From an uncultured Robinsoniella sp. (GTDB taxonomy: Bacteria; Bacillota; Clostridia; Lachnospirales; Lachnospiraceae), in assembly GCA_900539655.1 (NCBI GenBank), contig UQCR01000036.1, positions 1-54,341 of the forward strand: 54,341 nt of DNA, in the 5' to 3' direction. The notes under the pieces are model-generated. The model was not told where the DNA came from and did no database searches. It worked only from the letters and a program-made list of their open reading frames with translations. The stretch's first letter is position 1; every line of letters begins with the position of its first letter. Shown here piece after piece: positions 18,401 to 26,080 of the stretch. The translations under genes and the position numbers were made by a program.

Positions 18401-19659
18401 CCTATGCATCACCGATTAATTATGGAGTAGTTGATGAGAAAAAGATAGATAAATATTTGGAAAACTACATTGATAGCATAGAACACCCCACAGCCAATGA
18501 TGGTACGCCGCTCACTCCGTATACCATCACAACCGGATTCAATGCAACACCAAATGTACTTAATGCACTCAGTGATCATGGAAGATCTGATGTGGCATAT
18601 AAAATGTTGGAGTGTACCGATTATGCATCCTGGCTGTATCCGGTAACACAGGGAGCAACAAGCATCTGGGAGAGATGGAATTCTTATACGGAAGAGAACG
18701 GCTTTGGTGGAAATAATGGTATGAATTCTTTTAATCATTATTCTCTTGGAGCAGTGACCTCCTGGATGATGGATTCCCAGCTTGGTATCAAATATGATGA
18801 GACCTCTCCGGGATATAAACATTTTATCCTACAGCCTGTAGCTGGTGGAACCTTTACTTATGCAAATGGTTCGTTCGAATCTGCATATGGAACTATTTAC
18901 AGCGGATGGACAGCAGCTCAAGAGGAGATGACTGCCTATGAAGCGGTTGTACCTGCTAACACCACTGCAACGCTGTATCTTGCGATGAACAAAAATCAGG
19001 CAGACTGCCTGGAACTTCCCCAGGGGGCATCCTTAATTGCATTAGAACAGCACAATGGCACCAGATGTGCAAAAATAGAATTACTGTCCGGGTCCTATTC
19101 CATTGACATACCTGACAAGGAAGAGGCGGCAGAAATCATCAGCCAAAAGGCTCGGGAAAAAGCGGAAGCGGCAGAAAAAGAAGCCGAGGCAGCAAGAAAA
19201 GAGGCGGCAGAAGCAAATAAAAAAGCAGGGGAAGCCTGGAAGGCAGCTGAGGCAGCCAAAAAAGAAGCCGGAGAAAACAGTGCAAAGGCAAAAGCGGCTC
19301 TGGAAGCAGCCCAAAAAGCACAACAAATCGCGGTAGATGCACAGAATAGAGTGGACAGGTTTGAGTTTAAGAATAAAAAAATGTCAATAAAAACGCTGAA
19401 GAGCTCAAAGAAAAAATATGCAAAGGTAACGTGGAAAAAGGTTAGCGGTGCAGAAGGATATGTAATACAGTATTCCGGAAAATCAAATTTCTCAGGCAAA
19501 AAAATTATGACAATTAAAAAGGGCACAACCCTTAGCAAAACCGTTAAAAAATTAAAGAGTGGTAAAAAATATTATTTCCGTGTGAGGGCATATAAGACTA
19601 TTGGCGGTAAAAAGGTTTATACAGGTTACAGTAATAAGAAAAGTATTAAAATAAGATAA
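15475..19659 (+). CDS. Secreted GH78 alpha-L-rhamnosidase with helical stalk and FN3-like domain
   Basis: This 1394-aa exoenzyme removes terminal alpha-L-rhamnose from plant glycans or flavonoids. A signal peptide is visible (MRKIVKKSFAYVLAAAVV, Ala-rich cleavage region near 30). Domains in order: Ig-like rhamnosidase N-terminal domain (about 45-150), a concanavalin-like insert (about 175-360), a GH78 beta-sandwich with VLGEGWWTGH, then the alpha/alpha barrel with DCPQRNERMGWMGD at 761-774, which holds the catalytic Glu. A C-terminal beta domain ends near 1210. Residues about 1214-1295 are an Ala/Glu/Lys heptad-like coiled coil, followed by a lysine-rich FN3-like domain to the end. No LPXTG or SLH anchor is seen. 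I chose ATG 15475 because GGGAGG precedes it; an ATG 36 nt earlier has none. Confidence 0.93.
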   Translation: MRKIVKKSFAYVLAAAVVSGSVPTAALTTAAAGLKKENRQIAAKTGETTSIVNLKTEGKENPLGVDTASPVFSWQMLSDATGINQISYQLVVQKADDNAVVWDSGEVKSGDSAAVTYGGSSLEASTGYNWSVVVKDNFGNETVSDPAYFETSLMSTDLSAWDGAEWIGADELSLDAAGSTLFDISTKVRIPKGSTGASVIFGADDFRLKNKLFNIDMMEGENYFRVELDISQVDESGGAAINIYRVGYFDGDTPEQPFMVINKVNNQVTNLDELITNENKNETHTLELNVVTSTLTMFIDGQEIAVSEAANGSGTSGGIVLSDQGSSDAMTFPNLNSIGFAARAGQKAIFTDYELKNPGFGTGILFGEKTGASYSIWNDKEGITIEGSKITVEGTEGDIMAYGDPSYASEPYLRTDFTLDNQVASARLYMGIQGIGDFYINGEEVAPDEWFKQGSMEYREEIGYNVYDVTDYLAQGENAMGAVLGEGWWTGHACTFSDGTYNYYGDQEALLIKLVVNYADGTSETIVTDDDTWEYYGDGPVRFASLFEGERYDATKEDEIDGFTKADYNAEAAGWRQAEAIETRKPFADQKLIVRHDDEVHVINTLEASLMGENKKGSGSYIYDFGENVAAVPQITIPSELAEEGETITIRVAEMLYPELDEYGDLAGNLLQENYRAALTTDFYTMKAGEQTYVPDLTFHGYRYIEITGLKQALPAEYVKSLVLSSIDNTATFDSSNELVNRLFKNGQNSEASNYITLPTDCPQRNERMGWMGDANVYALAGSYNANTYQFLRQWMNCVRQTQGADGMTGHVSPNYPSFNMETGEVKVGGMSFGITWNSAIVFIPFFLYQQYGDTAIVQENMDAIYAYMKNLEGKPLSYEKDGEKHAEPALTSQTGFLCDHLSVVDTDGAMLGNAMYVYCLRSVAAMAKALGQKENADKYTAMYDAAKEAWNRIYIDAESGKSCSANGSIIHTQASYASPINYGVVDEKKIDKYLENYIDSIEHPTANDGTPLTPYTITTGFNATPNVLNALSDHGRSDVAYKMLECTDYASWLYPVTQGATSIWERWNSYTEENGFGGNNGMNSFNHYSLGAVTSWMMDSQLGIKYDETSPGYKHFILQPVAGGTFTYANGSFESAYGTIYSGWTAAQEEMTAYEAVVPANTTATLYLAMNKNQADCLELPQGASLIALEQHNGTRCAKIELLSGSYSIDIPDKEEAAEIISQKAREKAEAAEKEAEAARKEAAEANKKAGEAWKAAEAAKKEAGENSAKAKAALEAAQKAQQIAVDAQNRVDRFEFKNKKMSIKTLKSSKKKYAKVTWKKVSGAEGYVIQYSGKSNFSGKKIMTIKKGTTLSKTVKKLKSGKKYYFRVRAYKTIGGKKVYTGYSNKKSIKIR

Positions 19660-19666
19660 AAAAGTT

Positions 19667-19707
19667 GCTGTCGTTCTTCGGTTTAACCGTAGGCGGCAGC
19701 GTTTTTT
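19667..19707 (+). terminator. Terminator of the rhamnosidase gene
   Basis: GCTGTCG (19667-19673) pairs with CGGCAGC (19694-19700), one wobble; the loop holds a second CGGTT/AACCG hairpin. Seven T follow. Confidence 0.85.
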
Positions 19708-19731
19708 TATGATATACTATCAAAGATAAAG

Positions 19732-19746
19732 TGAGATATATTCTCA
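19732..19746. promoter_or_regulatory. 15-bp palindrome upstream of the EIIC-EAL gene
   Basis: TGAGATATATTCTCA has perfect 5-bp arms around TATAT. It lies 50 nt before the start codon and just after a TATACT (19713-19718), so it could be an operator. No supporting second copy was found. Confidence 0.35.
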
Positions 19747-19796
19747 GTAACATTAGTCTATGCAGAATTTTGGTTTTGGAGAGAGGATAGTATAGA

Positions 19797-21893
19797 ATGA
19801 AAATGAAAAAGAGCATAAAATTACAAAGTTCGCTGTACGGACTTGCAATTAAACAGGGATTGAGTCTGGCAATTCCGTTCCTTCTGATCGGATCTTTTGC
19901 CCTTTTACTGAATACTTTTCCATGGCAGGCATACCAGAATGTGGTTCATGGAGTTTTGGGCGGAAAACTGTCTGAATTTTTTACGGTTATCTATAATATA
20001 ACGCTGGGGTCCTTAGCTTTGATCCTTATTTTTACAATTAGCATATCAATAGGGAAACTGGTGGGAAAAGAAGATCTGAATTTCTATCCAGCAATTGCGA
20101 TCTGCTCCTATCTGGCATTTTTAGGAGGCCTGCAAAATCAAACGGAGCATATTTTCGGGGCAGAATGGGTCTTTACAGCAATGTTTATAACTGTATTGTC
20201 CTGCGCCATGTTCCGCCAGGGAATGAAATTTTACAATAAGTTTGAAAAATTGCATACAATCGGAGCGGATTATATTTTTAATCAGGCAATGCGAAGCCTG
20301 TTGCCTACCGTTGGAATCATTATTCTGTTTACGATTCTTGGCATCGGTCTGAGGGCGGTGATGGGTGATGGGAATATTATGAATTTTGGTTCCTATCTGT
20401 TCCTGATGCTGTTTGAAAAAATTGGCGGGAACATATTGGGCGTGATTTTATATATTTTCTTTTCCCATCTGCTGTGGTTTTTTGGGATACATGGAACAAA
20501 TACTCTGGACGCTGTAGCAAAGCGGTTTTTTGAGCAGGGTATAGACGTGAATCAGGCTTTAATTGCGTCCGGGAGCCAGCCCACAGAAATATATTCAAAA
20601 ACTTTCCTGGATGTATTTGTTTTTATTGGCGGCTGCGGTACGGCACTATGCCTGATTATCGCCTTGTTTGTGGCGGCGAAGAAGAACCACAATAAGAGGC
20701 TTGCGCAATTTTCCTGCGTTCCGGTGCTGTTCAATATCAGTGAAATTGTTGTATTTGGTTTCCCGGTTATATTTAATCCGGTTATGATTGTACCATTTAT
20801 CTTAACGCCAATTGTTATGGCAATTACAAGCAGTATAGCAATGGCTGTGGGGCTGGTGCCTTTGGTAACCAATTCGGTTGAATGGACTTCTCCTGTAATT
20901 TTAAGCGGTTATACGGCTACGGGTTCTGTAGCGGGAAGCCTTTTGCAGCTTTTTAATATAATAATTGGAGTATTTATTTATATTCCATTCGTGAAGAGAA
21001 GTGAAATGAAGCAGACGGAAGATTTCACTCAAGAAGTATTAAAGATACAGAAGGATATGCAGACAGGAGAAGAGAAAGGCAGAATTCCGTCGTTCCTGGC
21101 AAATACTTATGAATATAATTATGCCGCCAAGACACTGGCAGTGGATCTGAATAATGCTATGAAACGGAGACATCTGGAGCTATTTTACCAGGTTCAGGTG
21201 CATCGGGACGGATCAGTCTACGGGGGAGAAGCGCTTCTTAGGTGGAAGCATCCGGTAGCGGGTTATATCTCGCCTCCGCTTCTTATCTCACTGGCGGCAC
21301 AGTCGGGATTCTTAAATGCACTGGGCTATTACATAATTGAAGAGGCATGCAGGAACATAGAAGAAATCCAGAAGGTTTATAACAAACCAATACATATATC
21401 CGTTAACTTATCTCCTTACCAGCTGGAGGAAGAGGACTTTGTGGATCAGGTCAGGGAAATTCTTGATAAGTATTCTTTTGGAAATGTGATTCTGGTATTT
21501 GAACTTACGGAGCGGGCACTTTTCAGTACAACAGATGCTATCATCAATCGTATTGAACAGTTGAGGAAGATGGGAATACAGATTAGTATGGATGACTTTG
21601 GCATGGGGCACAGTTCTCTCACATACCTGCAGCAGAATGTCTTTGATGAGGTAAAGCTGGATGGAAGCCTTGTGAAACAGCTGATGAATAAACGTTCGGA
21701 AAATATTGTTCTTGGCATTATGCAGCTGGCGGAGTCATTGCATTTTGAAGTAGTGGCGGAGTTCGTGGAGACTGAAGAGCAACGGGACGTATTGGCACGG
21801 CTGGGATGTAATATTTATCAGGGATATCTGTATGGGAAGGCTGAGCAGCTGGATTTGTTTGTGAAATATTTGAAGGGTAATAGAGATGAGTAG
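19797..21893 (+). CDS. PTS EIIC (cellobiose/lactose type) - EAL c-di-GMP phosphodiesterase fusion
   Basis: Residues about 1-405 are a polytopic EIIC of the ChbC/CelB family: about ten transmembrane segments, FFGIHGTNTLD with His232, and NISEIVVFGFPVIFNP with Glu316. These correspond to the sugar-contacting His and Glu of characterised ChbC. A linker to about 450 leads to a complete EAL domain: E478-A-L-L-R-W, SVNLSPYQ, FELTER, MDDFGMGHSS, KLDGSL, AEFVETEEQ and QGYLYGK. All metal and catalytic positions are present; the loop AEGVET reads AEFVET. There is no EIIA, EIIB or GGDEF in or near the gene. The simplest reading is a membrane sugar sensor that hydrolyses c-di-GMP; coupling to transport is inference. 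The start has AGAGAGGA. It is monocistronic. Confidence 0.92.
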   Translation: MKMKKSIKLQSSLYGLAIKQGLSLAIPFLLIGSFALLLNTFPWQAYQNVVHGVLGGKLSEFFTVIYNITLGSLALILIFTISISIGKLVGKEDLNFYPAIAICSYLAFLGGLQNQTEHIFGAEWVFTAMFITVLSCAMFRQGMKFYNKFEKLHTIGADYIFNQAMRSLLPTVGIIILFTILGIGLRAVMGDGNIMNFGSYLFLMLFEKIGGNILGVILYIFFSHLLWFFGIHGTNTLDAVAKRFFEQGIDVNQALIASGSQPTEIYSKTFLDVFVFIGGCGTALCLIIALFVAAKKNHNKRLAQFSCVPVLFNISEIVVFGFPVIFNPVMIVPFILTPIVMAITSSIAMAVGLVPLVTNSVEWTSPVILSGYTATGSVAGSLLQLFNIIIGVFIYIPFVKRSEMKQTEDFTQEVLKIQKDMQTGEEKGRIPSFLANTYEYNYAAKTLAVDLNNAMKRRHLELFYQVQVHRDGSVYGGEALLRWKHPVAGYISPPLLISLAAQSGFLNALGYYIIEEACRNIEEIQKVYNKPIHISVNLSPYQLEEEDFVDQVREILDKYSFGNVILVFELTERALFSTTDAIINRIEQLRKMGIQISMDDFGMGHSSLTYLQQNVFDEVKLDGSLVKQLMNKRSENIVLGIMQLAESLHFEVVAEFVETEEQRDVLARLGCNIYQGYLYGKAEQLDLFVKYLKGNRDE

Positions 21894-21910
21894 TTGCAAA
21901 GAGATCGCTA

Positions 21911-21954
21911 AAAAGACGGATGATGAAGGCTTCCCGCTTCATCATCCGTTTTCT
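21911..21954. terminator. Bidirectional terminator between the EIIC-EAL gene and the 54-aa minus-strand gene
   Basis: A perfect 13-bp stem (21916-21928 with 21937-21949) with an 8-nt loop. It has TTTT on the plus side and, on the minus strand, CTTTTTAG, so it can serve both converging transcripts. Confidence 0.85.
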
Positions 21955-21955
21955 G

Positions 21956-22120
21956 TCAGCATGCCAGTATATTCTGGGCATCCTTTACATAATTATCCAC
22001 ATCTTCCCTTGTAATACAGGGACTATGGTTCCAGTGGCTTGGATGGCTGATGCCAAGTGTCCTGCGCATTTTCTTATAATACTCTTCGGTTTCTTTGCTC
22101 TCAAAATTTAATTGTGCCAT
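21956..22120 (-). CDS. Small 54-aa hypothetical protein between two c-di-GMP phosphodiesterase genes
   Basis: The frame starts at ATG (22118-22120, minus strand) behind an excellent AAAGGAGAAGG site and ends in TGA just before a bidirectional terminator. A TTGAAC-16-TATATT promoter lies 55 nt upstream. The product begins MAQLNFESKETEEYYKKMRR and continues with a His-rich SHPSHWNHSPC stretch and an acidic C-terminal helix ending in LAC. It has no signal peptide or transmembrane segment. I do not recognise a family. The combination of promoter, ribosome site and terminator makes it a likely real gene, too short for many gene finders. It is divergent from the Cache-GGDEF-EAL gene. Confidence 0.72.
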   Translation of the reverse strand: MAQLNFESKETEEYYKKMRRTLGISHPSHWNHSPCITREDVDNYVKDAQNILAC

Positions 22121-22174
22121 AGATTCCTTCTCCTTTCATGATACATAATCCCCAATAATAATATCACTAATTTA

Positions 22175-22202
22175 AATATAGCACTTCCATAGGAAAGTTC
22201 AA
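22175..22202 (-). promoter_or_regulatory. Promoter of the 54-aa gene
   Basis: On the minus strand TTGAAC (22197-22202), 16 nt and TATATT (22175-22180). Spacing and hexamers are good. Confidence 0.6.
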
Positions 22203-22331
22203 GAGTAAAATTTCCTGGTATGGGAATGTTTTTGATTAATTTATTGCACAAGCCAGAAGGGTGATATATAATAAATGTAATATAAATACGGAGAAATGAA
22301 AGTCAGTGACAGAACGGGAAGAGAGGAAGAG

Positions 22332-24572
22332 ATGGAGAAGAGATTACGTAATCGTCGAATTCTTGACATTGTGTTGATTATTTTAGTAATCGCGGCTGCA
22401 GGCATCCTGTTTGCTAAGCTCTTTTATAATAGTTCGCAGAAAAAGGTGCTGAGTAATCTGGCGGAAATCTCGAATCAGAGTGCGAAAGTTTTCCAGCGGG
22501 AAGCGGAGAAAGGGAAAGATATCATCAGCAATCTGGCAATCTTGCTGGGGCAGCATGATACTTGTGAAATAGAAGAATTAATCAGGGAAATAAAACCTGT
22601 AGATGAATCCAATGACTTTAAGAGAATGGGAATTATTATGCCGGATGGCACGGCGTATACTACAGATGGCGTAGAAATGGATCTGGATGGCAGGGATTAC
22701 TTTAAAAGATCTATGGATGGAAGCGTTATAATGTCGGATACATTAAACGATGTGGAAGGCGGAGAGAAGATCAATGTTTACAGCGCTCCGGTTAATTTCC
22801 GGGATGGATACCGCTGTGTTCTTTTTGCGACGCTGGACACAAATAATTTTAAAAGTGCTTTGGCTGAAACGATTTATTCCGGTGACGGTTACAGTTATAT
22901 TATAAAAGGAAACGGTGACTATATTGTAGGAGAAGGGGCAAAGCATAAAGAAAAGCAGTTTGATAACATTTACCGTTTTATGGACGAACGTTCAGGCAAA
23001 AACAGCGGTGCCGTAACAAAACTGAAGCGTGGGGTGAGCAAAGGGGAAAATGGATATGTGGTATTCCGGGATGATATGGAATACTACATGTATTACCAGC
23101 CATTATCTGTCAACCAATGGTTTCTCCTGACGGTTGTTCCAGGCAAAGTGATCAGGCAGAGTATGGGTGAAATATTAACCCTGGCATATTTGTTTATTTT
23201 CTTCTGCTCCTGCCTCATTATCATTTTGATACTCCAGATCAACCGCATCAGACAGGTCAGCAGAAAAGATCTGGAGAAAATAGCTTTTACGGATGAAGCG
23301 ACCGGGATGACCAATTTTAATAAATTTAAGGTGGAGGCAAAGCAGATTCTGGAAGATAATCGTGAACTGGATTATACGGTGGTGTGTTTTAATATTCACA
23401 AATTTCAGTATATAAATGATCTCTTCGGCTATGCGGAAGGGGACAGAGCGCTTACCTACGTAGCTGGAGTTATTCAGGAACACTTAAGGGATAAGGAGGC
23501 ATTTGCCAGAATGCTTGCGGATCACTTTGTGGCGCTGCTCCAACAAAAGGATAAAAAAGAGCTAAAGCACCGTGTGGAAGATATTATAGGCTGCCTGCAA
23601 AGCCGGACGGACTTTGGGGGGAAGCATTATGAGATTAAAGCTACGGCGGGGATCTATCAGATTGAACCGGGAGTAGATGAAATTGACACCATGGTGGATC
23701 GGGCAAAGATGGCACTGAATCGTCCTGAAGGAGAACTGCTTCAGGTATGCTGTTTCTATGACGATAAAATGCGTGACCGGAAGATTCGTACCAAGGACAT
23801 TGAAGATCACTTTGAGGCAGCTTTGGAAAACCGGGAGTTTATTATTTATTACCAGCCCAAGTTCGACATTGAGAAGCAGTGCTTTGATGGTGCAGAAGCA
23901 TTAGTCAGATGGCAGAGACCGGAAAAAGGATTAATCACACCGGGCGAGTTTGTACCTGTTTTTGAAAATACTGGTACAATTGTACAACTGGACCAGTATA
24001 TCTTTGAAGAAGTCTGCAGGCAGATTAAAAAATGGCAGCAGGAGGGCTATGAGGTGACACCCGTCTCTGTAAATGTCTCCAGGCTCCATTTATACCGTCA
24101 GGATTTTGTGGATACGTATCTGGATATCATAAAAAAATATAAAGTACCGGTACATCTGATTGAACTGGAACTGACGGAAACGGTGCTGCTGGATAATGAA
24201 GAAATTCTGGTAGGCATTCTGGATAAATTCCATCAAAGCGGAATCCACATTTTAATGGATGACTTTGGATCTGGTTATTCTTCCTTGAATACCCTTAAGA
24301 ATATTCCCATTGACCTGCTGAAAATGGATAAAACACTTATAGATGACTACGAAAATAACACCAGAAGTAAGAAGATTATAACCAGTGTCATCGCACTGGC
24401 CCGGGAGTTGGGGATTAAAGTAGTCGCAGAGGGCGTGGAGACAAAGGAACAGTACGAGTTCCTGCAATGTATCTCCTGTGACTATATTCAGGGATACTAT
24501 TGTTCCAGGCCGGTATCCCAGGCAGATTATGAGAAGCTTCTAAGAACCCGGGGCCAGGGAGCACGTAAATAA
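22332..24572 (+). CDS. Membrane Cache - degenerate GGDEF - EAL c-di-GMP phosphodiesterase
   Basis: The 746-aa protein has a transmembrane helix near residues 10-30, an extracytoplasmic Cache-type sensor (MGIIMPDGTAYTTDG, LDGRDYFKRS, YYMYYQPL), a second transmembrane helix near 280-300, a GGDEF domain and an EAL domain. The GGDEF signature is replaced by LADHF (about 395-399), so cyclase activity is not expected. The EAL domain is intact: E522-A-L-V-R-W, SVNVSRLHL, ELTETVL, MDDFGSGYSS, LKMDKTL, AEGVETKEQ, IQGYYCSRP. It should therefore hydrolyse c-di-GMP, perhaps with GTP-modulated GGDEF; that is known for some family members. I prefer ATG 22332 (GAGGA 4 nt upstream) over ATG 22296, where GGAG is only 2 nt from the start. 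Confidence 0.9.
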   Translation: MEKRLRNRRILDIVLIILVIAAAGILFAKLFYNSSQKKVLSNLAEISNQSAKVFQREAEKGKDIISNLAILLGQHDTCEIEELIREIKPVDESNDFKRMGIIMPDGTAYTTDGVEMDLDGRDYFKRSMDGSVIMSDTLNDVEGGEKINVYSAPVNFRDGYRCVLFATLDTNNFKSALAETIYSGDGYSYIIKGNGDYIVGEGAKHKEKQFDNIYRFMDERSGKNSGAVTKLKRGVSKGENGYVVFRDDMEYYMYYQPLSVNQWFLLTVVPGKVIRQSMGEILTLAYLFIFFCSCLIIILILQINRIRQVSRKDLEKIAFTDEATGMTNFNKFKVEAKQILEDNRELDYTVVCFNIHKFQYINDLFGYAEGDRALTYVAGVIQEHLRDKEAFARMLADHFVALLQQKDKKELKHRVEDIIGCLQSRTDFGGKHYEIKATAGIYQIEPGVDEIDTMVDRAKMALNRPEGELLQVCCFYDDKMRDRKIRTKDIEDHFEAALENREFIIYYQPKFDIEKQCFDGAEALVRWQRPEKGLITPGEFVPVFENTGTIVQLDQYIFEEVCRQIKKWQQEGYEVTPVSVNVSRLHLYRQDFVDTYLDIIKKYKVPVHLIELELTETVLLDNEEILVGILDKFHQSGIHILMDDFGSGYSSLNTLKNIPIDLLKMDKTLIDDYENNTRSKKIITSVIALARELGIKVVAEGVETKEQYEFLQCISCDYIQGYYCSRPVSQADYEKLLRTRGQGARK

Positions 24573-24674
24573 GCGGGGAAAATAAGCAGTGAAAATAAGC
24601 AGCGAAAATAAGCAGCAAAATAAGCAGCAAAATAAGCAGCAAAATAAGCAGTGAAAGTAAACAGCCAAAATCAG
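24567..24674. repeat. Tandem array of about eight 12-13-bp units
   Basis: The unit is (G)AAAATAAGCAGC. Three 13-bp copies are followed by three perfect 12-bp copies and two decayed ones. The array begins at the stop codon of the phosphodiesterase gene (AAATAAGC) and reaches the last codons of the EamA gene on the other strand. It looks like slippage expansion of the stop-codon context; no hairpin or coding role is seen. Confidence 0.85.
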
Positions 24675-25555
24675 CGTTCGGAGAGCACTACGCCGCCCAC
24701 AATAAGCAGGGCACCCAGCAAACCGGTTGGCGTGATTTGTTCTTTCAGGATGAAGAACGCGGCAACCATAGTGATGAACGGATTCAAGTATATATAATTA
24801 TTTGTTTTAATAATTCCTATTTTTTTGATTGCAACATTCCAGGTTATATAGCAGATGGCGCTTCCCAGAATTCCCAGAAACAGCAGGCAGACGATAATTT
24901 CCCCGTTGATAGCTGCCGGGGGCAGGAGGCGCTTTTCTGTTGCTGCCATCATGATATAGGAGCTGGCTAATCCATAGAATATCACTTTACGGGTCAGGGC
25001 GAAGTTGTCATATTTGTTGATATACTTTTTAAGCAAAATAGAGTAAATTGCCCAGCAAAGAGCAGCCAGAATGGCCATTCCATCGCCCAAGGGGTTTAAC
25101 TTCAGGACGACGGCTCCATTGAATACCACCATCACTACGCCGATGATCGCTATAATAAAACCAAAGATAATATTTTTCTTCAGCTTCTCATCTTTTGTAA
25201 AAAAGTGAGCAAGAATTGCAGTGAAAATTGGGGCGAAGGCAACTAAAATACTTACATTGGAAGCTTGGGTAAAGGAGAGGGCGGTATTCTCAAAAAAGTA
25301 ATATATCGTTACGCCGGACATGGAAAGCAAAAAGATTCCCGCTTCATCCTTCCAGTTGTGTTTCAGTGTAAACTGCCGGTTGAAGATACAGATCAGGAGC
25401 AGCCCGATATAAGAAATAAAAAAGCGGAGAACCATTATCTGGGTAGCGCTGAAATAATCCAACAGGATTTTTGTTGCAATAAAAGTGGTGCCCCATACAA
25501 TGATGGTAAGCAGTGCCAGTATGTGGCCGGCAGTTTTTTGATCTGGTTTTGTCAT
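24671..25555 (-). CDS. EamA/DMT-family permease
   Basis: The 294-aa protein has ten hydrophobic helices in two EamA repeats (about 10-145 and 155-290), typical of drug/metabolite exporters. WGTTFIATKILLDYFSATQ and the second-repeat WAIYSILLKKYINKY carry the family motifs. Substrate cannot be read from sequence; amino-acid or metabolite export is typical. The start ATG follows AAAGGAG. Its promoter lies 40-70 nt upstream. It converges on the Cache-EAL gene across the tandem repeat array, with no separate terminator visible. Confidence 0.9.
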   Translation of the reverse strand: MTKPDQKTAGHILALLTIIVWGTTFIATKILLDYFSATQIMVLRFFISYIGLLLICIFNRQFTLKHNWKDEAGIFLLSMSGVTIYYFFENTALSFTQASNVSILVAFAPIFTAILAHFFTKDEKLKKNIIFGFIIAIIGVVMVVFNGAVVLKLNPLGDGMAILAALCWAIYSILLKKYINKYDNFALTRKVIFYGLASSYIMMAATEKRLLPPAAINGEIIVCLLFLGILGSAICYITWNVAIKKIGIIKTNNYIYLNPFITMVAAFFILKEQITPTGLLGALLIVGGVVLSER

Positions 25556-25595
25556 GGAATTTAGCTCCTTTGTTTATCTTATGTAGTATAGAAAC

Positions 25596-25624
25596 AGTCT
25601 ATAGATAAAAGAAAAGGATGTCAA
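25596..25624 (-). promoter_or_regulatory. Promoter of the EamA gene
   Basis: On the minus strand perfect TTGACA (25619-25624), 17 nt and TAGACT (25596-25601). Confidence 0.72.
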
Positions 25625-25715
25625 GAGGCACGTGCCGGATAAGATGTTTGATTAGTAATTCCATTAGAGGTCAGAGTAGATGTGGGATTGGATGTCGGTT
25701 TGTAAAATTCCCATC

Positions 25716-25744
25716 TTGACAAATGAAATTATTTATTTTAGAAT
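25716..25744 (+). promoter_or_regulatory. Promoter of the T-box-proS operon
   Basis: Perfect TTGACA (25716-25721), 17-nt spacer and TAGAAT (25739-25744). The predicted start near 25752 fits a leader of about 330 nt before proS. A TATAAT also occurs at 25761 but without a usable -35. Confidence 0.72.
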
Positions 25745-25769
25745 GACCATATTGAGTTATTATAATAGA

Positions 25770-26013
25770 GCGAAGAAAAGGAATAGTACATTTTGGAAGC
25801 ATTTCAGAGAGAGAATCACATGGTGGGAGATTCTTATGCGGAGGAGATGGAACCTGCCTTGGAGCTTTGCATGAAAATGCAACGTAGTCCCGGCGTTAAA
25901 GGGAGATTGAGAGAATGGCCATAGTTTTGGCTGTTAATTAGGGTGGTACCGCCGAAGTGTATGAGCTATCGGTCCCTTATGTATTGGCATAGGAGGATCC
26001 GGTAGTTTTTTTG
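25770..26013 (+). promoter_or_regulatory. T-box riboswitch (tRNA-Pro) upstream of proS
   Basis: The leader carries the T-box core AGGGTGGTACCGCC at 25940-25953, whose NACC pairs with an uncharged tRNA acceptor end. Upstream is the Stem I region, starting with GCGAAGAAAAGGAATAGTA and including AGAGAGAG and GGTGGGAGA. CCT at 25853-25855, on the 3' side of Stem I, is the likely proline specifier codon. A terminator follows: CTATCGGTCC (25966-25975) with GGATCCGGTAG (25995-26005) and seven T. Uncharged tRNA-Pro should favour the antiterminator and switch on proS. Class assignment is firm; the exact specifier is inferred. Confidence 0.9.
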
Positions 26014-26080
26014 TGCTTTTAGGTTTAGAAAAAGGATCATTCCCCAAGCTTAATTAAATAGAAAAAGGAGAGTCAGAACA

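Noticed and set aside
19081..19538. Several overlapping frames on both strands in the 3' part of the rhamnosidase gene
   Set aside because: They are by-products of the Ala/Glu/Lys-rich coiled-coil coding sequence, which stays open in many frames.
24567..24674. CRISPR array
   Set aside because: Units are only 12-13 bp, directly adjacent, with no spacers, and no cas genes are present.
25680..25874. A 64-codon plus-strand reading frame upstream of proS
   Set aside because: It lies across the promoter and Stem I of the T-box leader and has no ribosome site.
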